A DNA stretch of 64,000 nt. Source: Mycobacterium kiyosense. Lineage in GTDB: Bacteria; Actinomycetota; Actinomycetes; Mycobacteriales; Mycobacteriaceae. Both the position numbers and the translations under genes were made by a program. Under the pieces are notes generated by a model. The model made no database searches and was not told the DNA's origin. It saw only the letters and a program-made list of their open reading frames with translations. The stretch covers positions 5,146,001 to 5,210,000 of the forward strand of contig AP025179.1 in assembly GCA_021654635.1 (NCBI GenBank), given 5' to 3'. This document shows, piece by piece, positions 1 to 8,992 of this stretch; the stretch's first letter is position 1; each line of letters starts with the position of its first letter.

Positions 1-545
1 CGTAGGAAGCCGTGCACGTAGTACAGCTTGGACACCGCCCACGGCTCGCCGGCGTCGGGGAATCGCCGGTGATCGGCGGCCGCCTCGTAGGCACTGACCG
101 ATACCTCGTGGCAGCGGATGTGATCGGGGTGCGGGTAGCCGCCGTTCTCGTCGTAGGTGATCATCACGTGCGGCCGGAAGTCACGGACCACGCGGACCAG
201 CGCTTCGGTGGACTCCTCGAGCGGCACCAGCGCGAAGCAGCCGTCCGGTAGCGGCGGTGGCGGGTCGCCCTTGGGCAGGCCGGAGTCGACGAATCCCAGC
301 CAGGTGTGCTCGACGCCGAGGATCTCGGCGGCCTTGGCCATCTCGTCGCGACGGATCTCGGAGATGTGTCCGTGCACGTCGGGCAGGTCCATCGCCGGGT
401 TGAGGATCTCCCCGCGCTCGCCGCCGGTCAGCGTGACCACCAGCACCTGATGTCCCTCGTCGGCGTATCGGGCCAGGGTGGCGGCACCCTTGCTGGATTC
501 GTCGTCGGGGTGGGCGTGCACCGCCATCAACCGCAGCTTGCTCAC
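1..545 (-). CDS. mca: Mycothiol S-conjugate amidase, N-terminal part (cut by window edge)
   Basis: Mca cleaves mycothiol S-conjugates of toxins and drugs to a mercapturic acid and GlcN-Ins, the mycothiol detoxification route in the cytoplasm. The visible 181 residues start at a GTG and carry the zinc-binding AHPDDE motif at residues 11-16 and a second metal motif HPDH at 139-142, both expected of the LmbE/PIG-L deacetylase fold. The family is about 290 residues, so roughly a third is missing beyond the left edge. It is divergent from the DUF4307 gene that starts about 110 bp away, as in M. tuberculosis. MshB is a close paralogue, but the sequence context and the wording around HPDDE fit Mca better. 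Confidence 0.93.
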   Translation of the reverse strand, partial: MSKLRLMAVHAHPDDESSKGAATLARYADEGHQVLVVTLTGGERGEILNPAMDLPDVHGHISEIRRDEMAKAAEILGVEHTWLGFVDSGLPKGDPPPPLPDGCFALVPLEESTEALVRVVRDFRPHVMITYDENGGYPHPDHIRCHEVSVSAYEAAADHRRFPDAGEPWAVSKLYYVHGFL

Positions 546-653
546 GTGCTCCCTCGTGTCGTGTTGATTCGAGTCGGTCTCGCCGGCCGCCCACCGGCCC
601 GCTCGGATGCCCATATAATTCCAGTTCTCCTGTACCCCACAAATCCCGAGGGC

Positions 654-1100
654 ATGACTGAAGGCTTGACTGACGGTTCCGATTCGCGTCCCGCGGCGCG
701 TTATGGCCGTCCTCGACTGGCACCGAAATCGCGGCGACGGGTGATCGTGGGGCTCACCGCGGCGGTGCTGGCGGCGGGCGTGGTGGTTGCCGTCGTCGGC
801 TACCAGCGCATCGGGACCGCAGACGTCACCGGCACCTTGGCGGGCTATCAGGTGATCGACGACGAGACGGCTTCGGTCATCATCAGCGTGACCCGCAAGG
901 ACCCCTCCCGGCCGGTGGACTGCATCGTGCGGGTGCGGTCCCGGGACGGCAGCGAGACGGGCCGGCGAGAGGTGTTGGTGCCGCCCGCCGACCAGACCAC
1001 CGTGCAGGTGACCACCACGCTGAAATCCAGCAAGCCGCCGCTGATGGCCGACGTATACGGGTGCGGCACAGACGTACCCGCGTATCTGCGGCCGTCATAA
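654..1100 (+). CDS. DUF4307 family single-pass membrane protein (Rv1081c-like)
   Basis: Small conserved actinobacterial membrane protein of 148 residues and unknown function. After a charged N-terminus (basic stretch SRRR near residue 27) there is one hydrophobic helix at about residues 30-50, followed by a roughly 95-residue extracytoplasmic beta-rich domain with two cysteines. That is the DUF4307 layout. The ATG at 654 was chosen because longer reading-frame extensions run back across the mca promoter region. It lies head-to-head with mca and upstream of greA, which is the order known from M. tuberculosis (Rv1082-Rv1081c-Rv1080c). Confidence 0.85.
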   Translation: MTEGLTDGSDSRPAARYGRPRLAPKSRRRVIVGLTAAVLAAGVVVAVVGYQRIGTADVTGTLAGYQVIDDETASVIISVTRKDPSRPVDCIVRVRSRDGSETGRREVLVPPADQTTVQVTTTLKSSKPPLMADVYGCGTDVPAYLRPS

Positions 1101-1171
1101 CCGCAGAAAAATCGCCGAACTGCGGATATGTCGGTCATTCATCGTTAGCACGGTGGTAACGTAGGTGAATG

Positions 1172-1193
1172 CACGGTCCTGCTTGGGACCGTG
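1172..1193 (+). other. Hairpin in the greA leader
   Basis: A perfect 8-bp inverted repeat, CACGGTCC / GGACCGTG, with a 6-base loop lies about 145 bp upstream of greA in a 238-bp gap. There is no T-run after it, so it is a poor terminator. It could be a leader structure or an operator half-site pair; no function is demonstrable. Confidence 0.4.
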
Positions 1194-1338
1194 TATTGCT
1201 GCATTAGAGGCCGTGGGCAGGACGGAGCGGCAGCGCCGGGGGTGGGACCTGAAGACGTCCGACCGGTTGCCGTTACCTGGCCCAGGGCTCACATACTTGC
1301 GCAACTGCGCGGAACGACAACACGAGGAGCAGGACCAG

Positions 1339-1833
1339 ATGACGGACACTCAGGTGACCTGGTTGACCCAGGAGTCACATGACCGACTCAAGGCCGAGCT
1401 CGATCAGCTGATCGCGAATCGTCCGGTCATCGCAGCCGAGATCAACGACCGGCGCGAGGAGGGGGATCTGCGCGAGAACGGCGGATACCACGCCGCGCGC
1501 GAGGAGCAGGGCCAGCAGGAGGCCCGGATCCGCCAGCTGCAGGACCTGCTCAACAACGCCAAGGTCGGCGAGGCGCCCAAGCAGTCCGGCGTCGCGCTGC
1601 CCGGTTCGGTGGTGAAGGTCTACTACAACGGCGACAAGTCGGACAGCGAGACGTTCCTGATCGCCACCCGCCAGGAGGGCGTCAACGACGGCAAGCTCGA
1701 GGTGTACTCGCCGAACTCACCGTTGGGCGGCGCCCTGATCGACGCGAAGGTCGGCGAGACCCGCAGCTACAAGGTGCCCAGCGGCAGCACGGTGGAAGTG
1801 ACCCTGGTCAGCGCGGAGCCGTACCACTCCTGA
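1339..1833 (+). CDS. greA: Transcription elongation factor GreA
   Basis: GreA rescues backtracked RNA polymerase by stimulating cleavage of the nascent transcript 3' end in the secondary channel. The 164-residue product has an N-terminal antiparallel coiled coil (about residues 10-78) with the acidic tip loop reading [10 protein letters not shown], whose Asp and Glu reach the polymerase active site. A C-terminal FKBP-like domain (about 85-164) contains the family signature [18 protein letters not shown]. The ATG at 1339 is preceded by a purine-rich GAGGAGCAGG ribosome site; upstream in-frame codons would add an atypical tail. It converges on metB. Confidence 0.97.
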   Translation: MTDTQVTWLTQESHDRLKAELDQLIANRPVIAAEINDRREEGDLRENGGYHAAREEQGQQEARIRQLQDLLNNAKVGEAPKQSGVALPGSVVKVYYNGDKSDSETFLIATRQEGVNDGKLEVYSPNSPLGGALIDAKVGETRSYKVPSGSTVEVTLVSAEPYHS

Positions 1834-1907
1834 CCTTCTCCGCCGAGCGTGAACGGCGCGCGCTTCGCGTCGTCGAATTCACCGTCGGCGAGGAATTAAC
1901 CCGGGAT

Positions 1908-3071
1908 TCAGGCCAGCGCTTGCTCGAGGTCGGCCAGCAGGTCGGCGATGTCCTCGATCCCGACCGACAACCGCACCAGGTCGTCGGGAACTTCCAGCTG
2001 CGACCCGGCCGTCGAGGCGTGCGTCATGGCGGCGGGGTGCTCGATCAGCGACTCCACGCCGCCCAGCGACTCGGCCAGGATGAACACCCCGGTGGCGGCG
2101 CACAGCTTCTCGGCGGCTTGCCGTCCGCCCCGCATCCGCACCGAGACCATGCCGCCGAAGCCACGCATCTGGCGCGCGGCGATCTCATGGCCGGGGTGCC
2201 CGGGCAAGCCCGGGTACAGCACCGCGCTGACCGACGGCTGCCCGGCCAGGAATTCGGCGACGGCCAACGCGTTCTCGCTGTGCCGCTGCATGCGCAACGG
2301 GAGCGTCTTGAGCCCGCGCATCGTCAGGTAGGCGTCGAACGGGCCCGGCACCGCGCCCGCGCCGTTCTGCAGAAACGCGAACGCCTGATCCAGCTCCTCG
2401 TCATTGGTGACCAGGGCGCCGCCCACCACGTCCGAGTGCCCGCCGATGTACTTGGTTGTCGAGTGCAACACGATGTCGGCGCCCAAGGTCAGCGGCTGCT
2501 GCAGCGCCGGCGAGGCAAAAGTGTTGTCCACCAGAACTTTTGCCGAAGCCTCGGCGCCCAGCGCAGCGATACCCGCGATGTCGGCGATCGACAGCAGCGG
2601 GTTGGTCGGCGTTTCCACCCAGATCAGCCGCGTGCGCGCGGTGATCGCCGAACGCACCGCGTCCAGGTCGGACAGCGGCACCGGCGTGTATTCGACACCC
2701 CACTGGGTGAAGACCTTGTCGATCAGCCGGAAGGTGCCGCCGTAGGCGTCGTCGGGAATGACCAGATGGTCCCCGGGACGCAGCACCGCCCGCAGCACAC
2801 AGTCGCTGGCGGCCATCCCGGAGCTGAACGCGCGGCCGAATGCGCCGTCTTCGACGGCTGCCAGTGCGGCCTCCAGCACGGCCCGGGTCGGGTTGCCGGT
2901 GCGCGCGTACTCGAAGCCGCCGCGCAGGCCGCCGACGCCGTCCTGGGCGAAGGTGCTGCTGGCATAGATCGGGGCGTTGACGGCTCCGGTGGCCGGGTCC
3001 GGTCGGTAACCGGCGTGGATCGCTTTGGTCGCCAACCCGGCGAACCGGGTCACGTCGTGGTCGTCGCTCAT
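1908..3071 (-). CDS. metB: Cystathionine gamma-synthase / trans-sulfuration PLP enzyme
   Basis: A 387-residue Cys/Met-metabolism PLP enzyme. It joins O-acylhomoserine to cysteine to make cystathionine, and members of this family may also run the gamma-lyase reaction. The PLP lysine is Lys207 in STTKYIGGHSD. The phosphate-binding loop SSGMAAS is near residue 83, the Asp that pairs with the pyridine nitrogen is in LVDNTFASP near residue 182, and the C-terminal GGVESL(I)EHPA motif is present. The product lies about 850 bp from cbs on the same strand with pra between, giving both arms of reverse trans-sulfuration in one block. Substrate choice (synthase or lyase) cannot be read from sequence alone. 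Confidence 0.93.
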   Translation of the reverse strand: MSDDHDVTRFAGLATKAIHAGYRPDPATGAVNAPIYASSTFAQDGVGGLRGGFEYARTGNPTRAVLEAALAAVEDGAFGRAFSSGMAASDCVLRAVLRPGDHLVIPDDAYGGTFRLIDKVFTQWGVEYTPVPLSDLDAVRSAITARTRLIWVETPTNPLLSIADIAGIAALGAEASAKVLVDNTFASPALQQPLTLGADIVLHSTTKYIGGHSDVVGGALVTNDEELDQAFAFLQNGAGAVPGPFDAYLTMRGLKTLPLRMQRHSENALAVAEFLAGQPSVSAVLYPGLPGHPGHEIAARQMRGFGGMVSVRMRGGRQAAEKLCAATGVFILAESLGGVESLIEHPAAMTHASTAGSQLEVPDDLVRLSVGIEDIADLLADLEQALA

Positions 3072-3108
3072 CGACCGTCAGCCTAATCGGACGACGGCGC
3101 GGGTCAGG

Positions 3109-3855
3109 TCAGAGCGGCAGGCAGACCGTGGTCATGATCTTGTCGGCCAGGGTCTGGCGCTTTTTGTCCCACAACGGAAACAGGAACCCGATGTAGCAGA
3201 TGATCGCGTCGACCAGGTGCGCGATCTGGCGCACCAGCGACATGCCGAAGCCCAGGGGTTGGCCGCTGACCTCGCTGACGACCTTGAACTTCATGATCGA
3301 CTTGCCGATGCTCGATCCGGTGGTGCCCTGTTTGTAGCCGTAGTTCCAGATCACGTAGGCGGCGATCGCCAGATATGCCAGCCAGTTGGCCAGGACGCCG
3401 ATCATCGATTCCTGGCGCCAGCAGGTCGCGGCGACACCCGGGTACCCGCATTTCTCCTCTTCGGTCACCTTCGAGATCGCAAACGCGACGGCGTACACGA
3501 TCAACACCGGCGCGTAGTCGATCAGGAACGCCACGGCCCGGGTGGCCCACGGGGTGTAGGACTCCGACGGCAGTTCGCGGATGGCGGGTCCCGGCGGCGG
3601 CGGCGCGACCGCACCGGCCGCTGGAGGCGGCGGCGGGTAGCCCCCGGTGGCGGCGGGGGTGGCGGGGGCGGCGAGGACGGCGGAGTCGGGGGTCGAGCCG
3701 CCGACCGTCGCTGAGCCACCGACCGGGGGCGGGTCGAAACTCACCTCCCCGCGGGGTGCCGGAGGCGGCGCCGAGGGCGTCAAGAATCCACCCGACGGAG
3801 CTTCACCTGCTGATTCGGGCGGCGGGTACGACCCGCCTGGCGGCTGATCGGTCAT
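3109..3855 (-). CDS. pra: Proline-rich antigen homologue with RDD membrane domain
   Basis: A 248-residue membrane protein. About the first 95 residues are a low-complexity Pro/Gly/Ala tail with several poly-proline stretches. From about residue 102 an RDD domain follows, with its Arg in TRAVAFLIDYAP and three predicted hydrophobic helices. RDD proteins are integral membrane proteins of poorly defined, possibly transport, function; the proline-rich arm is the classical mycobacterial 36-kDa antigen feature. It sits between metB and cbs on the same strand. A pair of cysteines lies in the loop between helices 1 and 2. Confidence 0.92.
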   Translation of the reverse strand: MTDQPPGGSYPPPESAGEAPSGGFLTPSAPPPAPRGEVSFDPPPVGGSATVGGSTPDSAVLAAPATPAATGGYPPPPPAAGAVAPPPPGPAIRELPSESYTPWATRAVAFLIDYAPVLIVYAVAFAISKVTEEEKCGYPGVAATCWRQESMIGVLANWLAYLAIAAYVIWNYGYKQGTTGSSIGKSIMKFKVVSEVSGQPLGFGMSLVRQIAHLVDAIICYIGFLFPLWDKKRQTLADKIMTTVCLPL

Positions 3856-3931
3856 TGGGCACCCTTCCGGTACGGATTTGCTGAACTAAGCCGGATAGCG
3901 TACCCGAGCGGGGAGAGCCAGGTCACAGCCG

Positions 3932-5326
3932 TCAGCGTCGCCGCGTCCCCTCGGACAGGAATCCCAGCAGGTCATACCGGGTTATCACGCCGACCGGCTT
4001 GCCCTCCTCGACGACCATCAGCGCATCCCAGTCGCGCAACGCCTTGCCGGCCGCACTGACCAGTTCGCCGGCGCCGATCAGCCGCAGCGGTGGGCTCATG
4101 TGCTGCGATACCGCGTCGGCCAGCTTGGCGCGGCCCTCGAAGACCGCCGAGAGCAGCTCCCGTTCCGAGACACTGCCGGCGACCTCCCCCGCCATCACCG
4201 GCGGCTCGGCGCCCACCACCGGCATCTGCGACACCCCGTACTCGCGCAGGATGCCGATGGCGTCCCGCACGGTCTCCGACGGGTGCGTGTGCACCAGGTC
4301 GGGCAGCGCTCCGGACTTGCGTCGCAGCACGTCCCCGACGGTGGCCTCGGCGGTGGAGCCGTCCAGCGGGCTGCGCAGGAATCCGTACGACGACATCCAC
4401 GCGTCGTTGAAGATCTTCGCCATGTAGCCGCGACCGCCGTCCGGCAGCAGGACGACCACCAGCGACTCGGGGCCCGCTTCTTCGGCGACCTTCAGTGCGG
4501 CGACGACGGCCATCCCGCACGACCCGCCGACCAGCATGGCTTCCTCGCGGGCCAACCGCCTGGTCATGTCGAAGGAGTCGGAATCGGAGACCGCGATGAT
4601 CTGGTCGGGGATGGACGGGTCGTAGGCCGCCGGCCAGAAGTCCTCGCCGACGCCTTCGACCAGATAGGGCCGACCGGTGCCGCCGGAGTACACCGACCCT
4701 TCGGGGTCCGCGCCGATGACCCGGACCCGACCGTCGGAGACTTCCTTGAGGTAGCGGCCTGCGCCGGTGATGGTGCCGCCGGTGCCGATGCCGGCGACGA
4801 AGTGGGTGATCTTGCCGTCGGTGTCGGCCCAGATCTCGGGACCGGTGGTGGCGTAGTGGCTGGCCGGCCCCTCCGGGTTGGAGTACTGGTCGGGTTTCCA
4901 GGCGCCCGGAGTCTCCCGGACCAACCGGTCGGACACGCTGTAGTAGCTGGCGGGGTCCTCGGGCGGCACTGCCGTCGGGCACACGACAACTTCGGCGCCG
5001 TAGGCGCGCAACACATTTCGTTTGTCCTCCCCGACCTTGTCGGGGCAGACGAACACGCACTTGTCGCCGCGCCGCTGGGCCACCAGGGCCAGTCCGACAC
5101 CGGTGTTGCCCGAGGTGGGTTCGACGATGGTGCCGCCCGGCTGCAGCGCCCCGCTGGCTTCCGCGGCATCGATCATCCGCTCGGCGATGCGGTCCTTGGA
5201 ACTGCCGCCGGGGTTGAGGTATTCGACTTTGGCGGCCACGACGCCGGACCCCTCCGGGACCACGGAGTTCAGCTGCACCAGAGGGGTACCGCCGATCAGG
5301 TCACTGATGTGCTGCGCGATTCGCAT
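3932..5326 (-). CDS. cbs: Cystathionine beta-synthase with CBS regulatory pair
   Basis: PLP enzyme of 464 residues that condenses homocysteine with serine (or O-acetylserine) to cystathionine. The catalytic core (about residues 1-320) carries the PLP Lys44 in NPGGSSKDR, the substrate loop EPTSGNTG and the phosphate-binding GTGGT loop near residue 182. Two CBS motifs fill about residues 335-464. There is no N-terminal heme-binding extension, as expected for bacterial forms. It begins about 110 bp from the lipU-type gene on the same strand and belongs with metB to the sulfur amino-acid block. Confidence 0.96.
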   Translation of the reverse strand: MRIAQHISDLIGGTPLVQLNSVVPEGSGVVAAKVEYLNPGGSSKDRIAERMIDAAEASGALQPGGTIVEPTSGNTGVGLALVAQRRGDKCVFVCPDKVGEDKRNVLRAYGAEVVVCPTAVPPEDPASYYSVSDRLVRETPGAWKPDQYSNPEGPASHYATTGPEIWADTDGKITHFVAGIGTGGTITGAGRYLKEVSDGRVRVIGADPEGSVYSGGTGRPYLVEGVGEDFWPAAYDPSIPDQIIAVSDSDSFDMTRRLAREEAMLVGGSCGMAVVAALKVAEEAGPESLVVVLLPDGGRGYMAKIFNDAWMSSYGFLRSPLDGSTAEATVGDVLRRKSGALPDLVHTHPSETVRDAIGILREYGVSQMPVVGAEPPVMAGEVAGSVSERELLSAVFEGRAKLADAVSQHMSPPLRLIGAGELVSAAGKALRDWDALMVVEEGKPVGVITRYDLLGFLSEGTRRR

Positions 5327-5373
5327 GTGCCTATGGTCTCAGGCGATTTCGCGCCGCGCACTCGGGCTTGGGC

Positions 5374-6441
5374 TTACCCGGTCGCCTCGCGGATGTACTC
5401 CCCGATCTGGCGCAGCGAGCGTTCGGCTTCCGGCAGGATCGGGCCGGCGACCTGGAAGTCGTGCACCTGCCCGGGCCAGACCCGCAGCTCGGCCGGAACC
5501 CCGGCCGCCGCCAGTTTGCGGGCCGCCAGCCTCGCGTCGTGCAGCAGCACCTCGGACCCCGACACGTGGATCAGGGTGCGCGGCAGGCCCGGCTCGATGT
5601 GATCGAGGGGTTCGTAGATCTCTTCGGGCTGGCCGTCCACGATGTTCTTCGCCGCACACCTAGCAACCAATTCTCCGAGCGCGTCGAAGGCGTTCGACGG
5701 GAACATCGCATCCGTTTTGATGTTCGGGTGGGCCTGCTTTTCTTCCTTTGCTAGCTGCAGCAGCGGTGAGATTGCCACCAGCGCGGCGGGCTCCTCACCG
5801 GCGCGCTGCAAACGCTGCGCGAGGGACAGCGCGAGGTAGCCGCCGGCGGAGTCGCCGGCCAGCACAATCTGGTCCGGTTCATGCCCGAGCAGGCGTAGCC
5901 ACTGATAGCCGTCGTGGCAGTCGTCGAGGGCCATCCCGATTGAGTGCTTGGGCATCAGCCGGTAATTGACCACGAGAATCGGCGAGTCAGCAAACTTGGA
6001 GAGTGCTTCAACCAGTCGGCCGTGCGAGTTTGCGCCACAGGTCAGGAAGGCGCCGCCGTGCAAGTAGAGGATGACCCGTCTGGTGCCGTCCGCCGGCAGC
6101 ACGCCGGGCGCGCGAACCAGCTGTGCGGAGGCGTTTGGCAAGTTCACGTCGGCCCGGACGGTATTGGTCGCGGGGAGCAGCACGCGGGCGGCGTGGTCCA
6201 GCAGCCCCCACGGCCAAGGGAAATGCGGGACGTTGCTGCCGACAGCCAGAACCGGCCGAATGGTTACGCGCGATGCAAGCGTAGCTAACCGCGCAGCGAC
6301 GCTGGGACCAGACTCGACAACCTCGACGGGGGCGCCGTCGCTGATCGCGAATCTGCGTGCTTCGAGTCTACGAGCCTTCAACGCGTCGCGCGGGCGAATG
6401 GCGACTCTAGGTGCGCCAGAAACCTTGTTGGGTGCGGTCAT
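5374..6441 (-). CDS. lipU: Hormone-sensitive-lipase-family esterase (LipU-type)
   Basis: Alpha/beta hydrolase of 355 residues, HSL (bacterial hormone-sensitive lipase) family, acting on short-chain esters or lipids. The oxyanion motif is in YLHGGAF, the nucleophile elbow is GDSAGG, the acidic residue is probably Glu or Asp in HVSGSEVLLHD, and the catalytic His is in GQVHDFQ near the C-terminus. The ATG at 6441 was chosen because an AGGAAG ribosome site lies 8 bases upstream; a GTG three codons further is possible. It is longer than the roughly 300 residues I recall for M. tuberculosis LipU, mainly at the N-terminus. Synteny (cbs to one side, SGNH gene to the other) supports the name. Confidence 0.85.
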   Translation of the reverse strand: MTAPNKVSGAPRVAIRPRDALKARRLEARRFAISDGAPVEVVESGPSVAARLATLASRVTIRPVLAVGSNVPHFPWPWGLLDHAARVLLPATNTVRADVNLPNASAQLVRAPGVLPADGTRRVILYLHGGAFLTCGANSHGRLVEALSKFADSPILVVNYRLMPKHSIGMALDDCHDGYQWLRLLGHEPDQIVLAGDSAGGYLALSLAQRLQRAGEEPAALVAISPLLQLAKEEKQAHPNIKTDAMFPSNAFDALGELVARCAAKNIVDGQPEEIYEPLDHIEPGLPRTLIHVSGSEVLLHDARLAARKLAAAGVPAELRVWPGQVHDFQVAGPILPEAERSLRQIGEYIREATG

Positions 6442-6643
6442 GCTCAACACTTCCTACGCCGTTGTAGTCCGATACAGCATGTGACGAGGAGGCGGAGCGC
6501 TTGGTTCAGCCAACCTCGCAGACTTAGCTTGACAGTCGTTTACCCGTTCAACATCCAATGAATCAGTTTCGATACCACATGTGTTCCACACCGTAACCGG
6601 TTTGTTCGTCAGCTACTCACGAAATCAGCACAACCGTCCTAAA

Positions 6644-7633
6644 ATGACTGCCGTGAGCATGCGCGTGCCACGACGGTCGACGATCGCCTGGGCCACCGCG
6701 GGTGCACTTGCCTCGACGGGCTCGGCCTATCTGGGTGCACGCAACCTGCTGGTGGGTCAGGCGATGCATGTGCGCACCGTGATCCCGAAGTCCTGGGATG
6801 CGCCGCCCCGGGCCGACGGTGTCTACAGCGCCGGCGGCGGACCCGTCCAACGCTGGGAGCGCGGGCTGCCCGTCGACCTGCACCTGATGGTGTTCGGCGA
6901 CTCCACGGCGGCCGGGTATGGGTGTCTGACCGCTGAGGAAGTGCCGGGTGTGCTCATCGCTCGCCAGCTCGCCGAGCAGACCGGCCTCCGGATCCGGCTC
7001 AGCACCAAGGCGATCGTCGGGGCCACGTCCAAGGGCGTCCGCGGTCAGGTCGACGCGATGTTCGTGGCCGGGCCACCGCCGGATGCGGCGGTGATCATCC
7101 TGGGCGCCAACGACGTCACCGCGCTCAACGGCGTGGGGCCGTCGGCCCAGCGGCTGGGATTGTCGGTGCGCAAGCTGCGCGACCGCGGCGCGGCCGTGGT
7201 GGTGGGTACCTGCCCGGACTTCGGCCTCATCACGCCGATCCCGCAGCCGCTGCGGTCGCTGGCACGGACCCGCGGGTTGCAGCTGGCGCGGGCTCAGGCG
7301 GCGGCGGTCACGGCGGCCGGCGGGGTGCCGGTGCCGCTGGCCCATCTGCTGGCTCCCAAGTTCCGGGAGATGCCCGAGCTGATGTTCTCCGCGGACCAGT
7401 ACCACCCGTCGGCGGCGGGATACGCGGTGGCGGCCGAGCAGCTGTTCGTGGCGCTGCGGGAGGCGCTGAGCGACAGGCTCGGTCCGCCTCCGGCGTCGGA
7501 TCCGGTGCCGGTGGCACCCGTGACGGTGCCGGGCGAGATCGTCGTCGCACGACGAACCCGGGTGTCACGGTTGTGGACGCGGGGACTGGTTGCCGGGCCG
7601 CCGGACGAGGGCGCGGCTGTCGCCGCCCCCTGA
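6644..7633 (+). CDS. Secreted/anchored SGNH (GDSL) hydrolase (Rv1075c-like)
   Basis: Predicted esterase of the SGNH fold, 329 residues. A hydrophobic N-terminal segment (about residues 13-35) looks like a signal anchor. Catalytic blocks appear in order: GDSTAAGYG (Ser, block I), a Gly in block II, GANDV (Asn, block III) and DQYHPSAAGY (Asp/His, block V). The C-terminal 45 residues are Pro/Ala/Val-rich and probably disordered. The first methionine following the upstream promoter region, ATG at 6644, gives a length close to the M. tuberculosis orthologue; GTG 6653 and ATG 6659 are alternatives. It is divergent from lipU and precedes fadA3 by 87 bp. Confidence 0.88.
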   Translation: MTAVSMRVPRRSTIAWATAGALASTGSAYLGARNLLVGQAMHVRTVIPKSWDAPPRADGVYSAGGGPVQRWERGLPVDLHLMVFGDSTAAGYGCLTAEEVPGVLIARQLAEQTGLRIRLSTKAIVGATSKGVRGQVDAMFVAGPPPDAAVIILGANDVTALNGVGPSAQRLGLSVRKLRDRGAAVVVGTCPDFGLITPIPQPLRSLARTRGLQLARAQAAAVTAAGGVPVPLAHLLAPKFREMPELMFSADQYHPSAAGYAVAAEQLFVALREALSDRLGPPPASDPVPVAPVTVPGEIVVARRTRVSRLWTRGLVAGPPDEGAAVAAP

Positions 7634-7720
7634 CCCAGGCCGTCCTTCGGACGCGCGTCGTCGCCCGGATAGGCTCGGCGCTGCCAGGCTCGAATGGCCA
7701 CAGCCCACCGGAGGAATCTC

Positions 7721-8935
7721 ATGCCCGAAGCCGTCATCGTCTCAACTGCCCGCTCTCCGATCGGCCGCGCCATGAAGGGCTCCCTGGTCAGCATGCGGCC
7801 CGACGACCTGGCGACCCAGATGGTGCGTGCGGCGCTGGACAAGGTGCCGGCGCTCAACCCGCACCAGATCGACGACCTGATGCTGGGTTGCGGTCAGCCG
7901 GGCGGCGAGTCCGGCTTCAACATGGCCCGGGTGGTCGCGGTCGAACTCGGTTACGACTTCCTGCCCGGCACCACGGTCAACCGTTACTGCTCGTCGTCGC
8001 TGCAGACCACGCGCATGGCGTTCCACGCAATCAAGGCCGGCGAGGGCAACGCCTTCATCTCCGCCGGCGTGGAGACGGTGTCCCGGTTCGCCAAAGGCAG
8101 CGCCGACTCGTGGCCCGACACCAAGAACCCGCTGTTCGACGAGGGGCAACAACGCAGCGCCGCCGCGGCCGCCGGCGCCGACGAGTGGCACGACCCCCGC
8201 GCCGACGGGAACCTGCCGGACGTCTACATCGCGATGGGTCAGACGGCTGAGAACGTCGCCGTGCTGACCGGTATCAGCCGCGAGGACCAAGACCACTGGG
8301 GTGTGCGCAGCCAGAACCGCGCCGAGGAGGCGATCAAGAGCGGCTTCTTCGCCCGCGAGATCGTCCCGGTCACGCTGCCGGACGGCAGCACCGTCAGTAC
8401 CGACGACGGGCCGCGGGCCGGAACCACCTACGAGAAGATCAGCGAGCTCAAGCCCGTCTTCCGGCCCAACGGCACCATCACCGCGGGCAATGCCTGCCCG
8501 CTCAACGACGGCGCCGCGGCGGTGATCATCACCAGCGACACCAAGGCCAAGGAACTCGGCCTGACGCCGCTGGCGCGCATCGTGTCCACCGGAGTCAGCG
8601 GGCTGTCCCCGGAGATCATCGGTCTGGGGCCGATCGAGGCGACCAAGCAAGCGCTGCAGCGGGCCGGCATGTCGGTCAATGACATCGACCTGTTCGAGAT
8701 CAACGAGGCGTTCGCGGTGCAGGTCCTGGGCTCGGCGCGCGAGCTGGGGATCGACGAGGACAAGCTGAACGTCTCCGGTGGAGCGATCGCCCTGGGGCAC
8801 CCGTTCGGCATGACGGGCGCGCGCATCACCACCACGTTGCTGAACAACCTGCAGACGCACGACAAGACGTTCGGCGTGGAGACCATGTGCGTCGGCGGTG
8901 GTCAGGGCATGGCGATGGTGATCGAGCGGCTGTAG
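7721..8935 (+). CDS. fadA3: Acetyl-CoA acyltransferase (thiolase) FadA3
   Basis: Thiolase of 404 residues that cleaves 3-ketoacyl-CoA with CoA in fatty acid beta-oxidation. The acyl-carrying Cys90 is in NRYCSSS. The NEAFA motif, GGAIALGHP (catalytic His) and CVGGGQG (second catalytic Cys) occur in the canonical order. The start ATG at 7721 has a GGAGG ribosome site 6 bases upstream. It is followed by a strong bidirectional hairpin before the convergent Bax-inhibitor gene. EchA8 and EchA9 lie 1-2 kb further right on the same strand, giving a beta-oxidation neighbourhood. Confidence 0.95.
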   Translation: MPEAVIVSTARSPIGRAMKGSLVSMRPDDLATQMVRAALDKVPALNPHQIDDLMLGCGQPGGESGFNMARVVAVELGYDFLPGTTVNRYCSSSLQTTRMAFHAIKAGEGNAFISAGVETVSRFAKGSADSWPDTKNPLFDEGQQRSAAAAAGADEWHDPRADGNLPDVYIAMGQTAENVAVLTGISREDQDHWGVRSQNRAEEAIKSGFFAREIVPVTLPDGSTVSTDDGPRAGTTYEKISELKPVFRPNGTITAGNACPLNDGAAAVIITSDTKAKELGLTPLARIVSTGVSGLSPEIIGLGPIEATKQALQRAGMSVNDIDLFEINEAFAVQVLGSARELGIDEDKLNVSGGAIALGHPFGMTGARITTTLLNNLQTHDKTFGVETMCVGGGQGMAMVIERL

Positions 8936-8937
8936 AG

Positions 8938-8969
8938 AAAGCCGGCACGCCGCGAGGCGTGCCGGCTTT
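8938..8969. terminator. Bidirectional terminator between fadA3 and the Bax-inhibitor gene
   Basis: Perfect inverted repeat of 14 bp (AAAGCCGGCACGCC / GGCGTGCCGGCTTT) around a GCGA tetraloop. It starts 2 bases after the fadA3 stop and ends 23 bases before the stop of the convergent gene. The A-tract on one side and T-tract on the other give it terminator form in both directions. Confidence 0.85.
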
Positions 8970-8992
8970 GCCCGTTCAGGGACTAGCCGCCG

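Noticed and set aside
181..723. 180-codon frame across the mca promoter on the minus strand
   Set aside because: It is the out-of-frame shadow of mca, which has intact zinc motifs in the neighbouring frame.
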